Shown: one piece after another, positions 11,035-22,332 of the stretch | Layout: every line of letters starts with the position of its first letter | Position numbering within the stretch: the stretch's first letter is position 1 | Source of the DNA: Apostichopus japonicus | Taxonomy: Eukaryota > Echinodermata > Holothuroidea > Aspidochirotida > Stichopodidae | DNA length: 64,000 bases | NCBI RefSeq assembly: GCF_037975245.1 | Contig: NC_092581.1 | Span: 632,501-696,500, forward strand | Direction: 5' to 3' | The notes under the pieces: generated by a model | The model's database searches: none | Seen by the model: the letters and a program-made list of their open reading frames with translations, nothing else | What the model was told of the DNA's origin: nothing | Program-made: the position numbers and the translations under genes

Positions 11035-11941
11035 AAAAGTTCAAATTGGAAATCTGCTACTTAGTCCTTTTGCAGAGAATGACATCGAACTAGAAAGGAT
11101 GCCTGAACAACAACAAATATTTGACTTGATCAAGTTTCCCACAGGTGGGATTATTTCCTAAAATGATGGAGGAATTAAGATGGAAGACATTTTGCTACTC
11201 ACATCAAAACACGTAGTCTGGTCATGAACAGAATACTAAAAAATTGAAGAAACAATTTCATGATCATTGCATATGATCTGTGGCCTACATTTCATCATAA
11301 CATCAAACTCTTACAGAAGCCCCTAAAATGACGACAAAAATGTTTTTCCTGAACAACTTTGGTCCACCACCATTCAAATGTTATATCCACGACATTTCTG
11401 CAGATTTGGATAGCCGCTCTAGGAGAAGTAGGCTAGTAGCTTTTCTACAGTCTCAGAAAATGACCTCAATAACCTTCAAATTGATAAAATATACATGTAT
11501 GTATGAAAACTTAACTCACACTGTAAAACCACTGACAAAATTTAAGCCAAATTGAAAAATATGACGAAGTGGCAGTCATACATACACGGTGGCATAATAC
11601 AGAATTTTGGCAGAATCACAAGATCGCAATATTAGCTCAAATTTCAGCTTTAATCTTAAGTGAGATGTACTGTAAGAATAATAGAATATATAAAGCAACT
11701 TAACATTAACATTGCACCATCAATATACCCTAAAAGAAGCACATTATCAGAGATTAAGTAGCATATTTTCTGAATATCTTGAAGTCCAGAAAGCAAAAAC
11801 ATTTCTATTTTCTAAGCAAACTAATTTTGCTTTGTCCTTTGAGGCTTGAACTATGTCAATATCAAGAATAAATTCTGTCCAAGCCATGCCCTTCACAAAG
11901 GACACATTAATATTGAATAATGGTAATCCTTTATTTGTCCT

Positions 11942-12597
11942 TATATCAATGACATCCATACACTACAGTATATGACATCCATACACTACAGTATATGACA
12001 TCCATACACTACAGTATATATCAATGACATCCATACACTACAGTATTTATCAATGACATCCATACACTACAGTATATATCAATGACATCCATACACTACA
12101 GTATTTATCAATGACATCCATACACTACAGTATATATCAATGACATCCATACACTACAGTATATATCAATGACATCCATACACTACAGTATATATCAATG
12201 ACATCCATACACTACAGTACAAGGGCGTAGGAACCGGGGTGGGGGCTGGGGGGCGCCAGCCCCCCCAGTGAAAAATATGGGGGGCGGAAGTATCATTCCG
12301 CCCCCCCGCTCCGCAAGTCAAAAAACCCCTTTTTCATTTCCAAATGAGAAAAAAATCTCATTGGAGCACCAAATTGCATTTAAGGCCAGGTGAAAATGCA
12401 AAATTCTTTACAAAATGGAGTGGGAGTTGAAGTGTGCTATATTGCACCAAATTGCATCTGAGGCCACCTGGAAATGCAAAAAAATTCCAAAAGACCCCTC
12501 CCCCAGGCCGGCCATCAGTCTTCAGCCCCCCCACTCAAAAGTACCTTCCTATGCCACTGCTACAGTATATATCAATGACATCCATACACTATTTATC
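11942..12597 (+). repeat. 29-bp minisatellite interrupted by a MITE
   Basis: The units contain GACATCCATACACTACAGTA followed by a short AT spacer. The first units are about 23 bp and later ones 29 bp with TATATCAAT or TTTATCAAT spacers. About ten units precede the MITE at 12220-12559, and a partial unit resumes after it. The array therefore existed before the transposon arrived. Confidence 0.9.
12220..12559. mobile_element. Family B hAT-type MITE, copy 1
   Basis: The element is 340 bp. Its left end is CAAGGGCGTAGGAA and its right end, read inverted, is CAGTGGCATAGGAA. A perfect 8-bp duplication CTACAGTA flanks it (12212-12219 and 12560-12567). The body is conserved in the copies at 53085-53424 (opposite orientation) and 61926-62264, with GGCGGAAGTATCATTCCGCC near the left end and GCATCTGAGGCCACCTG near the right. 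It has no coding capacity. The CAGTGGCG-type ends and 8-bp duplication are hAT superfamily hallmarks. Confidence 0.9.
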
Positions 12598-13526
12598 CTT
12601 GACTAATTTGTTATGCATAATCTTAAACATGTTTAGTTGTCAATAGTTGAGGTTGTAAAGAGTCTCATTATTTTAGTGAGCTTTGTGAACACATTGTACG
12701 TAATGATGAACATGTGTATGTGTTAGACTACGTAGTCCAGCCGCTTTAACTGATGAACTTCAGATACATTAAAGGATCATTTCCCAATGTTATAGAAATA
12801 GAAACTACTTTATAGTGCACTGACAGTGCTCAGTGTCTTGTTCTGGTCTCTAGAACAATGAAATTGTGTGCCTTTAGCCATCCATTAGTGCACATTTACT
12901 GGACATAAGTGAGTGATCAAATTACTGCAGTATATATAATACATTTAGAAATAATCTACAGTACTTACATTAAGGCAACCATTTTGAGTACTGTAGTTAA
13001 ACTGGTTGGCACAAAGCATAACTGACTTAAAACAAGCTTTCTATAATTGCTGAGTTGGTAGTTTCAGTTGTTGTTGTGTTTTAGGTACAGTACTGTATCA
13101 ATTCACTTTTCAAAGGTAATTATGGAGTGAATGTATAGAGTAGTACAAGGAAGCAAAACAGAATTACATAGAGAATAACATTGAGTCATTACAGACATTG
13201 TTTCCTTGTGAATGTACTACATAATACCTGTATTGACCTCAAGTGTTCACATTATTGTTGATGCTGCACATGGATGTAGGCTCCACACGACATTCATAAA
13301 GCTAACAGAGGTCTACACAATCACCCCTGATGTACAGTAGGTATGCATGTGTGTTTGACCATGTATGTACAGTATTAAAGTTTCACTGCAACCAAGAAAC
13401 ACACCATAAAACAATCATATGCAATGCTTATTATAATAACGTAGCATTTAGTATTCAGTACTAGTACTCGCTTAACAATGTGTGGCTCTACGTACCTACT
13501 GTTCACACCATAGATTGTACGCAATC

Positions 13527-14124
13527 AACCAACAGTGGATCTGTTATGCTGCATCACAATAGGGACTAATTTGACAAAAACACTATAATTGGCTCTGGCC
13601 TAAATTGAATTGTTTCATTGCTACCATTGGCGTAGGAGGCAGGGGGTGGGGGGGGGGGGCTGGAGCCCCCCAACCAAAATTTTTGGTGAAAATTCGGGCA
13701 ATATGCTGAGAATTTTTCGGGCACCTACTGAAAGAAAAATAATTTGCAATGTGTCTTTCAATGGTTAAACTGATATTATTATGATCGGTATTATTGTAAC
13801 GACTTCCCCAATAATTATAACAATATGGAAGGGTAATAACACGGCAAATGTAATAACCGATATATGCCTATATGATATGCACATTAACATGTTGAACGCA
13901 CGTGGAGCGGGTGAACAATTCTGGTTATATTTTTCGGGCAAGTCGTTACAGCCCCCCAAAATCAAATTGGGCTCCTACGCCTATGAAATTTACTACAACT
14001 TCAATGATGATCAATCATCAAACCCAACAGTGGATCTGTTATGCTGCATCACAATAGGGACTAATTAAACACTAAATATAATTGACTCTGGCCTAAATTG
14101 AATTGTTTCATTGCTACAACTTCA
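13527..14124 (+). repeat. 121-bp tandem duplication, first copy split by a MITE
   Basis: CAACAGTGGATCTGTTATGC through ATTGTTTCATTGCTAC is present at 13529-13624 and again at 14025-14117. AACTTCAATGATGATCAA occurs at 13997 and 14118, giving a period of 121 bp. The MITE 13625-13988 lies inside the first copy, so the second copy keeps the uninterrupted junction. Confidence 0.85.
13625..13988. mobile_element. Family C hAT-like MITE
   Basis: The left end is CATTGGCGTAGGAG and the right region, read inverted, is CATAGGCGTAGGAG (13972-13985). It shares its body with the interrupted copy at 3005-3711. The intact empty site at 14110-14124 places the insertion between ATTGCTAC and AACTTC. The 8-bp flanks are ATTGCTAC (13617-13624) and TTTACTAC (13989-13996), which match at six of eight positions. 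The open frames on both strands at 13765-14068 are fragments without domains. Confidence 0.8.
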
Positions 14125-16972
14125 ATGATGATCAAACCCAACATGACAATGTAGTAAATCTGATGCTCTATTTCTTGGATAATAAGTCCTACTGCTTGTA
14201 GCAATTTTAAAGTGATATGGAAGTGATGCAACTATCAGTGTTCAATACCACGATTGGGGACCTTTGACTCATCTATGTCGCCATTTTCCATAGATAACGC
14301 TATTTACAAATAATGATGTACACATTAATTCTGTACAGTGGTATATTACACATCAGGTCATTAGGTCATCAGTAGTTCCTTCAGATATGCTAGAAAAATG
14401 AAATATTAATGATCAGTTGTAATGTTAGCCTCTGAGATGTCTCATTGCCTACAGTAAATCGTTATGAATCATGAACAATGTTTGGGAACAATGTGGATGG
14501 CTAGGACTGATAGGAAATAAGCAATACAATATCTAAGCAAACTAGTTTTTTACAAAATTTCATGAGTCCAAAATACAGTTGGAACTGTTTCCCGAAGGTA
14601 ACTTAGCATACATAAACTCCATATGTGTGACTTGACTAATTTGCAGTTGACATTGCAAGGGTCCTACCTGTACTGCATAAGATTTGTCACAGTGTTCTTC
14701 TTGTAATGCATAAGGTTGGTTAAATATACATTTTGAGTAGTCGAATGAGAACTTTATTTCAGAACAGTTATTTTGTTTTAGATATATTTCAAGTTTTGTT
14801 TTTATTAAAAGCCAACTTATGTGGCCCTTTCAGGTACACGGACTATTGTATAGGGGTTATCAATTTATGTATCAAACACTACATATTTTTAAATTTAAGG
14901 ATATAAGTTGTAACATGTTAATGACATAATATAATGAACATTTATAAGTAGTACCAAGTACAATTAATGTTCCTTAACTTCCTTTGATAATTTTATTCTA
15001 CCTGTTGAATGTTTTTTTAACATCGACAAACAGTGCAGACCCTACAAGTTTAATAACAGCCATCTTTCTGAGAAATGACATCTAGTCATCACTGGCCAAA
15101 GGATTTGTACCAACAAAGTCTTCAATTTGAGTACAGCATTTCTGTATGATGCCATTTTGGACGAATCTATTAAACCAGTACTGAAATTAACAACTTTGCG
15201 ATCCATGTTATAGTCATTGCCGACTTTTCAATCACCAGTCCCCCCTCACAAGTTTTTATCATCGGTAACAGTGACTCCATTGTTTTCCCTTTCGGGAAAC
15301 CAAAAGGTTGCTTGGTTTTAGCTTATAATGCTTAGTATACACTTATACAGTACAGTACTGTAGGTTAGTACTGTATGTCCAACATGGCAGACCTGCATAG
15401 AGTAAATACTTTAAATGTGTGCTGTAGACACTCAAACAAACTATTGTTTTATAGCTCTACTGAATTGGCTTGTAATAATTTCAAGGGAACCAGACGATAG
15501 GTAGCTATGGTGTACAAGAAAGGCTACAAATAAACCCAGGAGCAACAATAGTTTCACACTTATTGCTGAGGTACAGTACAAAGAATGAAAATTGTCAATG
15601 TTGGTGTCACCTAACTCGATGAAGCTAAACACGAAGGCCAGGTTTTAACCCTTTTACCTATAAATACCATTGGGAGAGGGGCTGAGGGCAGCATTGACCT
15701 TTGCCTAACCTCAACCGAATGGAAATTTCCCTTGCAACCACGCTCAGGCAAACACATTGGCAACAATGGCAGTGGGATTTAAGTGGGTACAAAAGTGGCA
15801 AACTGTTCCCTTAATGATATGTATTCCCAAATCTTTTGATATCAAAAGGCTCAACGTTCGATTTAAAAGTACTAGGATGGTAAAAGAAGATAATAAAACG
15901 AATAATAGAATTACCAGTCTCTAAAAGCAGTACTAAGGATCTTCGATTTGCTGGGTGGGGTCATAGAAAATTATCAGCAAAAATTTGAAAGAGCAAAGAA
16001 TTATGGATCAAGGATTCTGTCAGAAAATGGAAGAATGTGGGAATTTGCCACCAGCAAGATGTGGCCATAATTGTACTGGTCAGCATGGAATCTTCAAATA
16101 TTATTAGCATGAATGTGCAGGGCCTAGCAACCATAACTTCATAATGTTCAACCAACCTGACAAGTGTTATGGACAATTGATTGAATATATATGTTTTATT
16201 GCTGTAGGAAGCTACTTCACATGGCTTCTCATAACCAACTTAGACTGTAGACTTTGTAAAGTCTGTTAATGGCTTTATGTGCATTAACTCACATTGCTCT
16301 TAGTTAATGATCAGTGACCGTTACATTTTGGCCATGTGTAATTTGTACAATATAGTTATGATTGAAGCTATCTACAGGACTTACCAACTATTCTAATAAC
16401 TGTTTGTCAATTGCTAGGTTACCAAGCTAACTGCTCTACAGTATGCATACAGTGTTGTACAGTCTTTAGTATCAATTGACCTACATACCTGTACAAATTA
16501 CTTCAGTTCTGGATGAGAAATGCACATGGTTGATCTTGCAAAATGTTATGAAAACAAGTTCTAAAGTCAATTTCATTTTTCTTTGCAGGTCATTTGCATA
16601 TAAAAATGAATAAAATCAAAATTATTGCACCATTTTGTTAACTACTGTATTATACAGTGAGCTTACACAGGAAACCACATTAATAAATAATGGTATCATT
16701 TCCTATGCAAGATCTATATATGTTCCTGGGATATTGTCTTTCGATATCAAGAGTGAGAACTAAGTCCAGCATTGTTACTGTATGTACAGCTCTCACAAAC
16801 ATATGCTGCTATATGCTGTGTTATAGACCTTTTGCCTCTGAATTTGGTAACAATTATGTAGAAATTAAAGATCTTGCTACCACTGCAGAGAGATAGATTA
16901 TAATATCAGATGATCAGGCAAGAAAGTTTCACATGTAATTGTATCAATCTCTTTCTTTTCTTCATTTTTCAG

Positions 16973-17011
16973 AGTTTGAAGAAGAAGAAGTCTATCAATG
17001 GAAGCCATACT
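16973..17011 (+). CDS. CHN1/CHN2-like: Chimaerin exon 2 (39 nt, acidic Tyr-Trp segment)
   Basis: With one base from exon 1 this exon encodes EFEEEEVYQWKPY (residues 38-50). It ends with one base that joins exon 3 to make Leu. The acceptor is TTCATTTTTCAG and the donor GTAAGT. The vertebrate counterparts are AEEYQPPIWKSYL in beta2-chimaerin and DEYRPPVWKSYL in alpha2-chimaerin, so the acidic run, Tyr and W-K-x-Y are conserved. Tyr45 here aligns with Tyr21 of human beta2-chimaerin, which I recall as a Src-family kinase target. The exon is too short for usual open-frame detection, and it is a multiple of three with phase 1-1, so it can be skipped without a frameshift. Confidence 0.9.
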
Positions 17012-17108
17012 GTAAGTCAACCATCTTAAATTGCTTTTCATAAACTGTTAAAAAATTGACATGTAAAATAATTAGAATAAATGACTACAAGTTACTTGGC
17101 TCTTATTA

Positions 17109-18222
17109 CAGTATAGCTAGGATACTGTCAGCTCTCTCCTACAGTATAGAGTGGGATACTGTCGGCTCTCTTGGACTACAGTATAGCTAGGATACTGCCG
17201 GCTCTCTTGGACTACAGTATAGCTAGGATACTGTCGTCTCTCTCTCCTACAGTATAGCTAGGATACTGTCGGCTCTCTCTCCTACAGTATAGCTAGGATA
17301 CTGTCGGCTCTCTTGGACTACAGTATAGCTAGGATACTGTCGGCTCTCTTCTACAGTATAGCTAGGATACTGCCGGCTCTCTCAGACTACAGTATAGCTA
17401 GGATACTGCCAGCTCTCTCGAACTACAGTATAGCTAGGATACTGTCGGCTCTCTCCTACAGTATAGCTAGGATACTGTCGTCTCTCTTGGACTACAGTAT
17501 AGCTAGGATACTGTCGGCTCTCTTGGACTACAGTATAGCTAGGATACTGTCGGCTCTCTCTCCTACAGTATAGCTAGGATACTGTCGGCTCTCTTGGACT
17601 ACAGTATAGCTAGGATACTGTCGGCTCTCTTTTACAGTATAGCTAGGATACTGTCGGCTCTCTTGGACCACAGTATAGCTTGGATACTGTCGGCTCTCTT
17701 CTACAGTATAGCTAGGACACTGTCGGCTCCCTCCTACAGTATAGCTAGGATACTGTCAGCTCTCTCCTACAGTATAGCTAGGATACTGTTGGCTCTCTTC
17801 TACAGTATAGCTAGGGACACTGTCGGCTCTCTCCTACAGTATAGCTAGGATACTGTGGGCTCTCTCCTACAATTTAGCTAGGATACTGTTGGCTCTCTCG
17901 GACTATGTAGTATAGCTAGGATACTGTGGGCTCTCTCCTACAGTATAGCTAGGATACTGTCGGCTCTCTCTTCAACAGTATAGCTAGGATACTGTCGGCT
18001 CTCTTGGACTACAGTATAGCTAGGATACTGTCAGCTCTCTTCTACAGTATAGCTAGCGTACTGTCAGTACTCTCCTACTGTATAGCTAGGATACTGTTGG
18101 CTCTCTCGGACTACAGTATAGCTAGGATACTGTCGGCTCTCTCCTACAGTATAGCTAGGATACTGTCTGCTCTCTCTTCAACAGTATAGCTAGGATACTG
18201 TCGGCTCTCTCTCCTACAGTTT
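17109..18222 (+). repeat. Minisatellite just downstream of exon 2 (34-41 bp units)
   Basis: About 29 units contain CTACAGTATAGCTAGGATAC followed by TGTCGGCTCTCTC. Units differ in the link before CTACAG: CTCTCC, CTCTCTCTCC, CTTGGA or CTCGGA. The array begins 98 bp after the exon 2 donor. Each unit contains a pyrimidine run ending in TACAG, which resembles a 3' splice site. The short open frames within it are repeats of YSIARILSAL and are not genes. Confidence 0.9.
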
Positions 18223-18998
18223 TCCATTTCCACTTCAAGTGGTCCAAACTGAATACCCTTCGCTCCCTCTTTCGCTCCCTGTCCAAGTAATTAGCATCTT
18301 TCTTACATGACCACTCTAGAATCTAATGTTTTACTTTTCTTAATCAAGTAATGTGTGCCACATTTGAGTTTGTAACCATGCAGAGTCAAGCTACAGTATA
18401 TAGGCCTACCCTTATATATAGTCTTAGATATGGAAATTATGTCTGTTTCATTTTAGTAGTTCAAAGGAATGACAGAGCTACTCTTGCCTCTTCAGTTTCT
18501 TTGACACAATCTTATCTTTTTTTTTTGACATATCATTGCAGCTGCACAATGGACATTGATCCAGCATGAATGATATGAGGACAGAATAGAGTGACAAACT
18601 GTATATCTCTGTACCCTTGTGGACACACTGTATAATTAGCACACTACTGCTGTCTAGAATCACAACATTTTCACTGACGGAACAAGTACAACTTTAGTAC
18701 CTCATTTAAGATGATGTTGTACCCTGAGATCCTCAGAAGAAGAATATCAGTTGTCTTCTTTGACTCTCTGTTATTCTACATTTTACTGGGGCATTTGACA
18801 AATTATGGAAAAAAACGTTTGGAATCTTTGTTATATCTGTGGGGTAATTAAGGCAAGCATGTACGGTAGGGCCTAGTCTAGGTGACGGTATGTTGCAAAA
18901 GAATTAAATCTGAAAGAAGATGAAAAGAAGTGACCAGTTTAGTGACTGCTAACTGTTAACCAATTGTAAATTTGTCAGACATCTACAGATATGTAATT

Positions 18999-20437
18999 TC
19001 TGCTAAAAGGCTCATCGATCTCAATGGGGTCATTGGATATTAGTTGATCCATCTCATCGATCTCATTGTGGTCATTGGATATTAGTTGATCCATCTCATC
19101 GACCTCATTGTGGTCATTGGATATTAGTTGATCCATCTCATCGATCTCATTGTGGTCATTGGATATTAGTTGATCCATCTCATCGATCTCATTGTGGTCA
19201 TTGGATATTAGTTGATCCATCTCATCGACCTCATTGTGGTCATTGGATATTAGTTGATCCATCTCATCGACCTCATTGTGGTCATTGGATATTAGTTGAT
19301 CCATCTCATCGATCTCATTGTGGTCATTGGATATTAGTTGATCCATCTCATCGATCTCAATGGGGTCATTGGATATTAGTTGATCCATCTCATCGATCTC
19401 ATTGTGGTCATTGGATATTAGTTGATCCATCTCATTGATCTCATTGGGGTCATTGGATATTAGTTGATCCATCTCATCGATCTCATTGTGGTCATTGGAT
19501 ATTAGTTGATCCATCTCATCGACCTCATTGTGGTCATTGGATATTAGTTGATCCATCTCATCGATCTCATTGTGGTCATTGGATATTAGTTGATCCATCT
19601 CATCGATCTCATTGTGGTCATTGGATATTAGTTGATCCATCTCATCGACCTCATTGTGGTCATTGGATATTAGTTGATCCATCTCATCGATCTCATTGTG
19701 GTCATTGGATATTAGTTGATCCATCTCATCGATCTCAATGGGGTCATTGGATATTAGTTGATCCATCTCATCGATCTCATTGTGGTCATTGGATATTAGT
19801 TGATCCATCTCATCGATCTCATTGGGGTCATTGGATATTAGTTGATCCATCTCATCGATCTCATTGTGGTCATTGGATATTAGTTGATCCATCTCATCGA
19901 CCTCATTGTGGTCATTTGATATTAGTTGATCCATCTCATCGATCTCATTGTGGTCATTGGATATTAGTTGATCCATCTCATCGACCTCATTGTGGTCATT
20001 GGATATTAGTTGATCCATCTCATCGATCTCATTGTGGTCATTGGATATTAGTTGATCCATCTCATCGATCTCATTGTGGTCATTGGATATTAGTTGATCC
20101 ATCTCATCGACCTCATTGTGGTCATTGGATATTAGTTGATCCATCTCATCGACCTCATTGTGGTCATTGGATATTAGTTGATCCATCTCATCGATCTCAT
20201 TGTGGTCATTGGATATTAGTTGATCCATCTCATCGATCTCATTGGGGTCATTGGATATTAGTTGATCCATCTCATCGATCTCATTGTGGTCATTGGATAT
20301 TAGTTGATCCATCTCATCGATCTCATTGTGGTCATTGGATATTAGTTGATCCATCTCATCGATCTCATTGTGGTCATTGGATATTAGTTGATCCATCTCA
20401 TCGATCTCATTGTGGTCATTGGATATTAGTTGATCCA
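18999..20437 (-). repeat. 42-bp minisatellite, about 34 copies, open in several frames
   Basis: The unit is exactly 14 codons, so reading frames stay open. The minus strand reads MDQLISNDHNEIDE about 34 times within a 505-codon frame (18975-20492), and the plus strand reads ILVDPSHRSHCGHW in a 229-codon frame. Variation is at the same few sites in most units (ATCGATCTC or ATCGACCTC; TGTGGTC or GGGGTC). The array lies in an intron on the opposite strand to the gene, and I see no signal peptide, splice context or non-repeat domain. I call a repeat, not a protein gene, though transcription has not been excluded. Confidence 0.85.
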
Positions 20438-20564
20438 TGCATGCAGTGGGTTCAAAATAATTTACAGGATTCAAACAAACTGTGGCTTTCATGGTTCTCT
20501 GTGCAAGATGTAACCGTGGCTAAACCTCCATGTAAGGTTGTAAATAGATTTTCCAAATTATCAG

Positions 20565-22332
20565 AAAATTTGATATTGAGATTAAAATCAGTAGGATTAG
20601 AGTGAGGAATATAATGTGGTGAGGGAGAGATTAAAGTCAGTAGGATTAGAGTGAGGAATATAGTGTAGTGGGGAGAGATTTAAGTCAGTAGGATTAGAGT
20701 GAGGAATATAGTGTAGTGAGAGAGAGATTAAAATCAGTAGGATTAGAGTGAGGAATATAGTGTAGTGGGGAGAGATTCAAGTCAATAGGATTAGAGTGAG
20801 GAATATAGTGTAGTGAGGGAGAGATTAAAGTCAGTAGGATTAGAGTAAGGAATATAGTGTAGTGAGGGAGAGATTAAAGTCAGTAGGATTATATAGTGAA
20901 TATAGTGTAGTGGGGAGAGATTAAAGTCAGTAGGATTAGAGTGAGGAATATAGTGTAGTGAGGGAGAGATTAAAATCAGTAGGATTAGAGTAAGGAATAT
21001 AGTGTAGTGAGGGAGAGATTAAAGTCAGTAGGATTAGAGTGAGGAATATAGTGTAGTGAGGGAGAGATTAAAATCAGTAGGATTAGAGTAAGGAATATAG
21101 TGTAGTGAGGGAGAGATTAAAGTCAGTAGGATTAGAGTGAGGAATATAGTGTAGTGGGAGAGATTAAAATCAGTAGGATTAGAGTGAGGAATATAGTGTA
21201 GTGAGGGAGAGATTAAAGTCAGTAGGATTATATAGTGAATATAGTGTAGTGGGGAGAGATTAAAGTCAGTAGGATTAGAGTGAGGAATATAGTGTAGTGA
21301 GGGATAGATTAAAATCAGTAGGATTAGAGTAAGGAATATAGTGTAGTGGGGAGAGATTAAAATCAGTAGGATTATATAGTGAATATAGTGTAGTGGGGAG
21401 AGATTAAAATCAGTAGGATTAGAGTGAGGAATATAGTGTAGTGGGAAGAGATTAAAATCAGTAGGATTAGAGTGAGGAATATAGTGTAGTGAGGGAGAGA
21501 TTAAAATCAGTAGGATTAGAGTGAGGAATATAGTGTAGTGGGGAGAGATTAAAGTCAGTAGGATTAGAGTGAGGAATATAGTGTAGTGAGGGAGAGATTA
21601 AAGTCAGTAGGATTAGAGTGAGGAATATAGTGTAGTGGGAGAGATTAAAATCAGTAGGATTAGAGTGAGGAATATAGTGTAGTGAGGGAGAGATTAAAGT
21701 CAGTAGGATTATATAGTGAATATAGTGTAGTGGGGAGAGATTAAAATCAGTAGGATTAGAGTGAGGAATATAGTGTAGTGGGAAGAGATTAAAAATCAGT
21801 AGGATTAGAGTAAGGAATATAGTGTAGTGGGGAGAGATTAAAGTCAGTAGGATTAGAGTGAGGAATATAGTGTAGTGAGGGAGAGATTAAAATCAGTAGG
21901 ATTATATAGTGAATATAGTGTAGTGGGGAGAGATTAAAGTCAGTAGGATTAGAGTGAGGAATATAGTGTAGTGAGGGAGAGATTTAAATCAGTAGGATTA
22001 GAGTGAGGAATATAGTGTAGTGAGGGAGAGATTAAAATCAGTAGGATTATATAGTGAATATAGTGTAGTGGGGAGAGATTAAAGTCAGTAGGATTAGAGT
22101 GAGGAATATAGTGTAGTGAGGGAGAGATTAAAATCAGTAGGATTAGAGTAAGGAATATAGTGTAGTGGGAGAGATTAAAATCAGTAGGATTAGAGTGAGG
22201 AATATAGTGTAGTGGGGAGAGATTAAAATCAGTAGGATCAGAGTAAGGAGTATAGTGTGGTGGGGTTAGATCAAACTTCAGTAGGATAATAGTGAGGAAT
22301 ATAGTGTAGTGGGGAGAGATTAAGATCAGTAT
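20565..22332 (+). repeat. Minisatellite of about 47-49 bp units
   Basis: About 37 units contain AGTCAGTAGGATTAGAGTGA followed by GGAATATAGTGTAGTG and a G-rich link (GGGGAGAGATTAAA or AGGGAGAGATTAAA). A shorter subtype has GGATTATATAGTGAATATAG in place of GGATTAGAGTGAGGAATATAG. The array begins about 130 bp after the 42-bp array. The open frame at 21949-22386 is a read-through of the repeat. Confidence 0.9.

Larger units (their letters stand above)
6471..16972 (+). other. Chimaerin intron 1 (about 10.5 kb)
   Basis: The intron runs from donor GTAGGT to the acceptor TTCATTTTTCAG. It contains telomere-like DNA (7003-7163), a 54-bp minisatellite (10763-11034), a 29-bp minisatellite (11942-12597) split by a MITE, and a 121-bp duplication split by another MITE (13527-14124). 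I find no further coding exon. The stretches 7164-10762, 11035-11941, 12600-13526 and 14126-16972 are AT-rich with nothing recognised, apart from G8 and C-rich runs and many TACAGTA/TACTGTA words. Confidence 0.6.

Noticed and set aside
18975-20492. 505-codon minus-strand frame as a protein gene
   Set aside because: It is a 42-bp tandem array; the frame is open because 42 is a multiple of three, and the other strand is open as well. No non-repeat domain or gene context.
19916-20605. 229-codon plus-strand frame
   Set aside because: Same array read on the other strand, running into unique DNA by chance.
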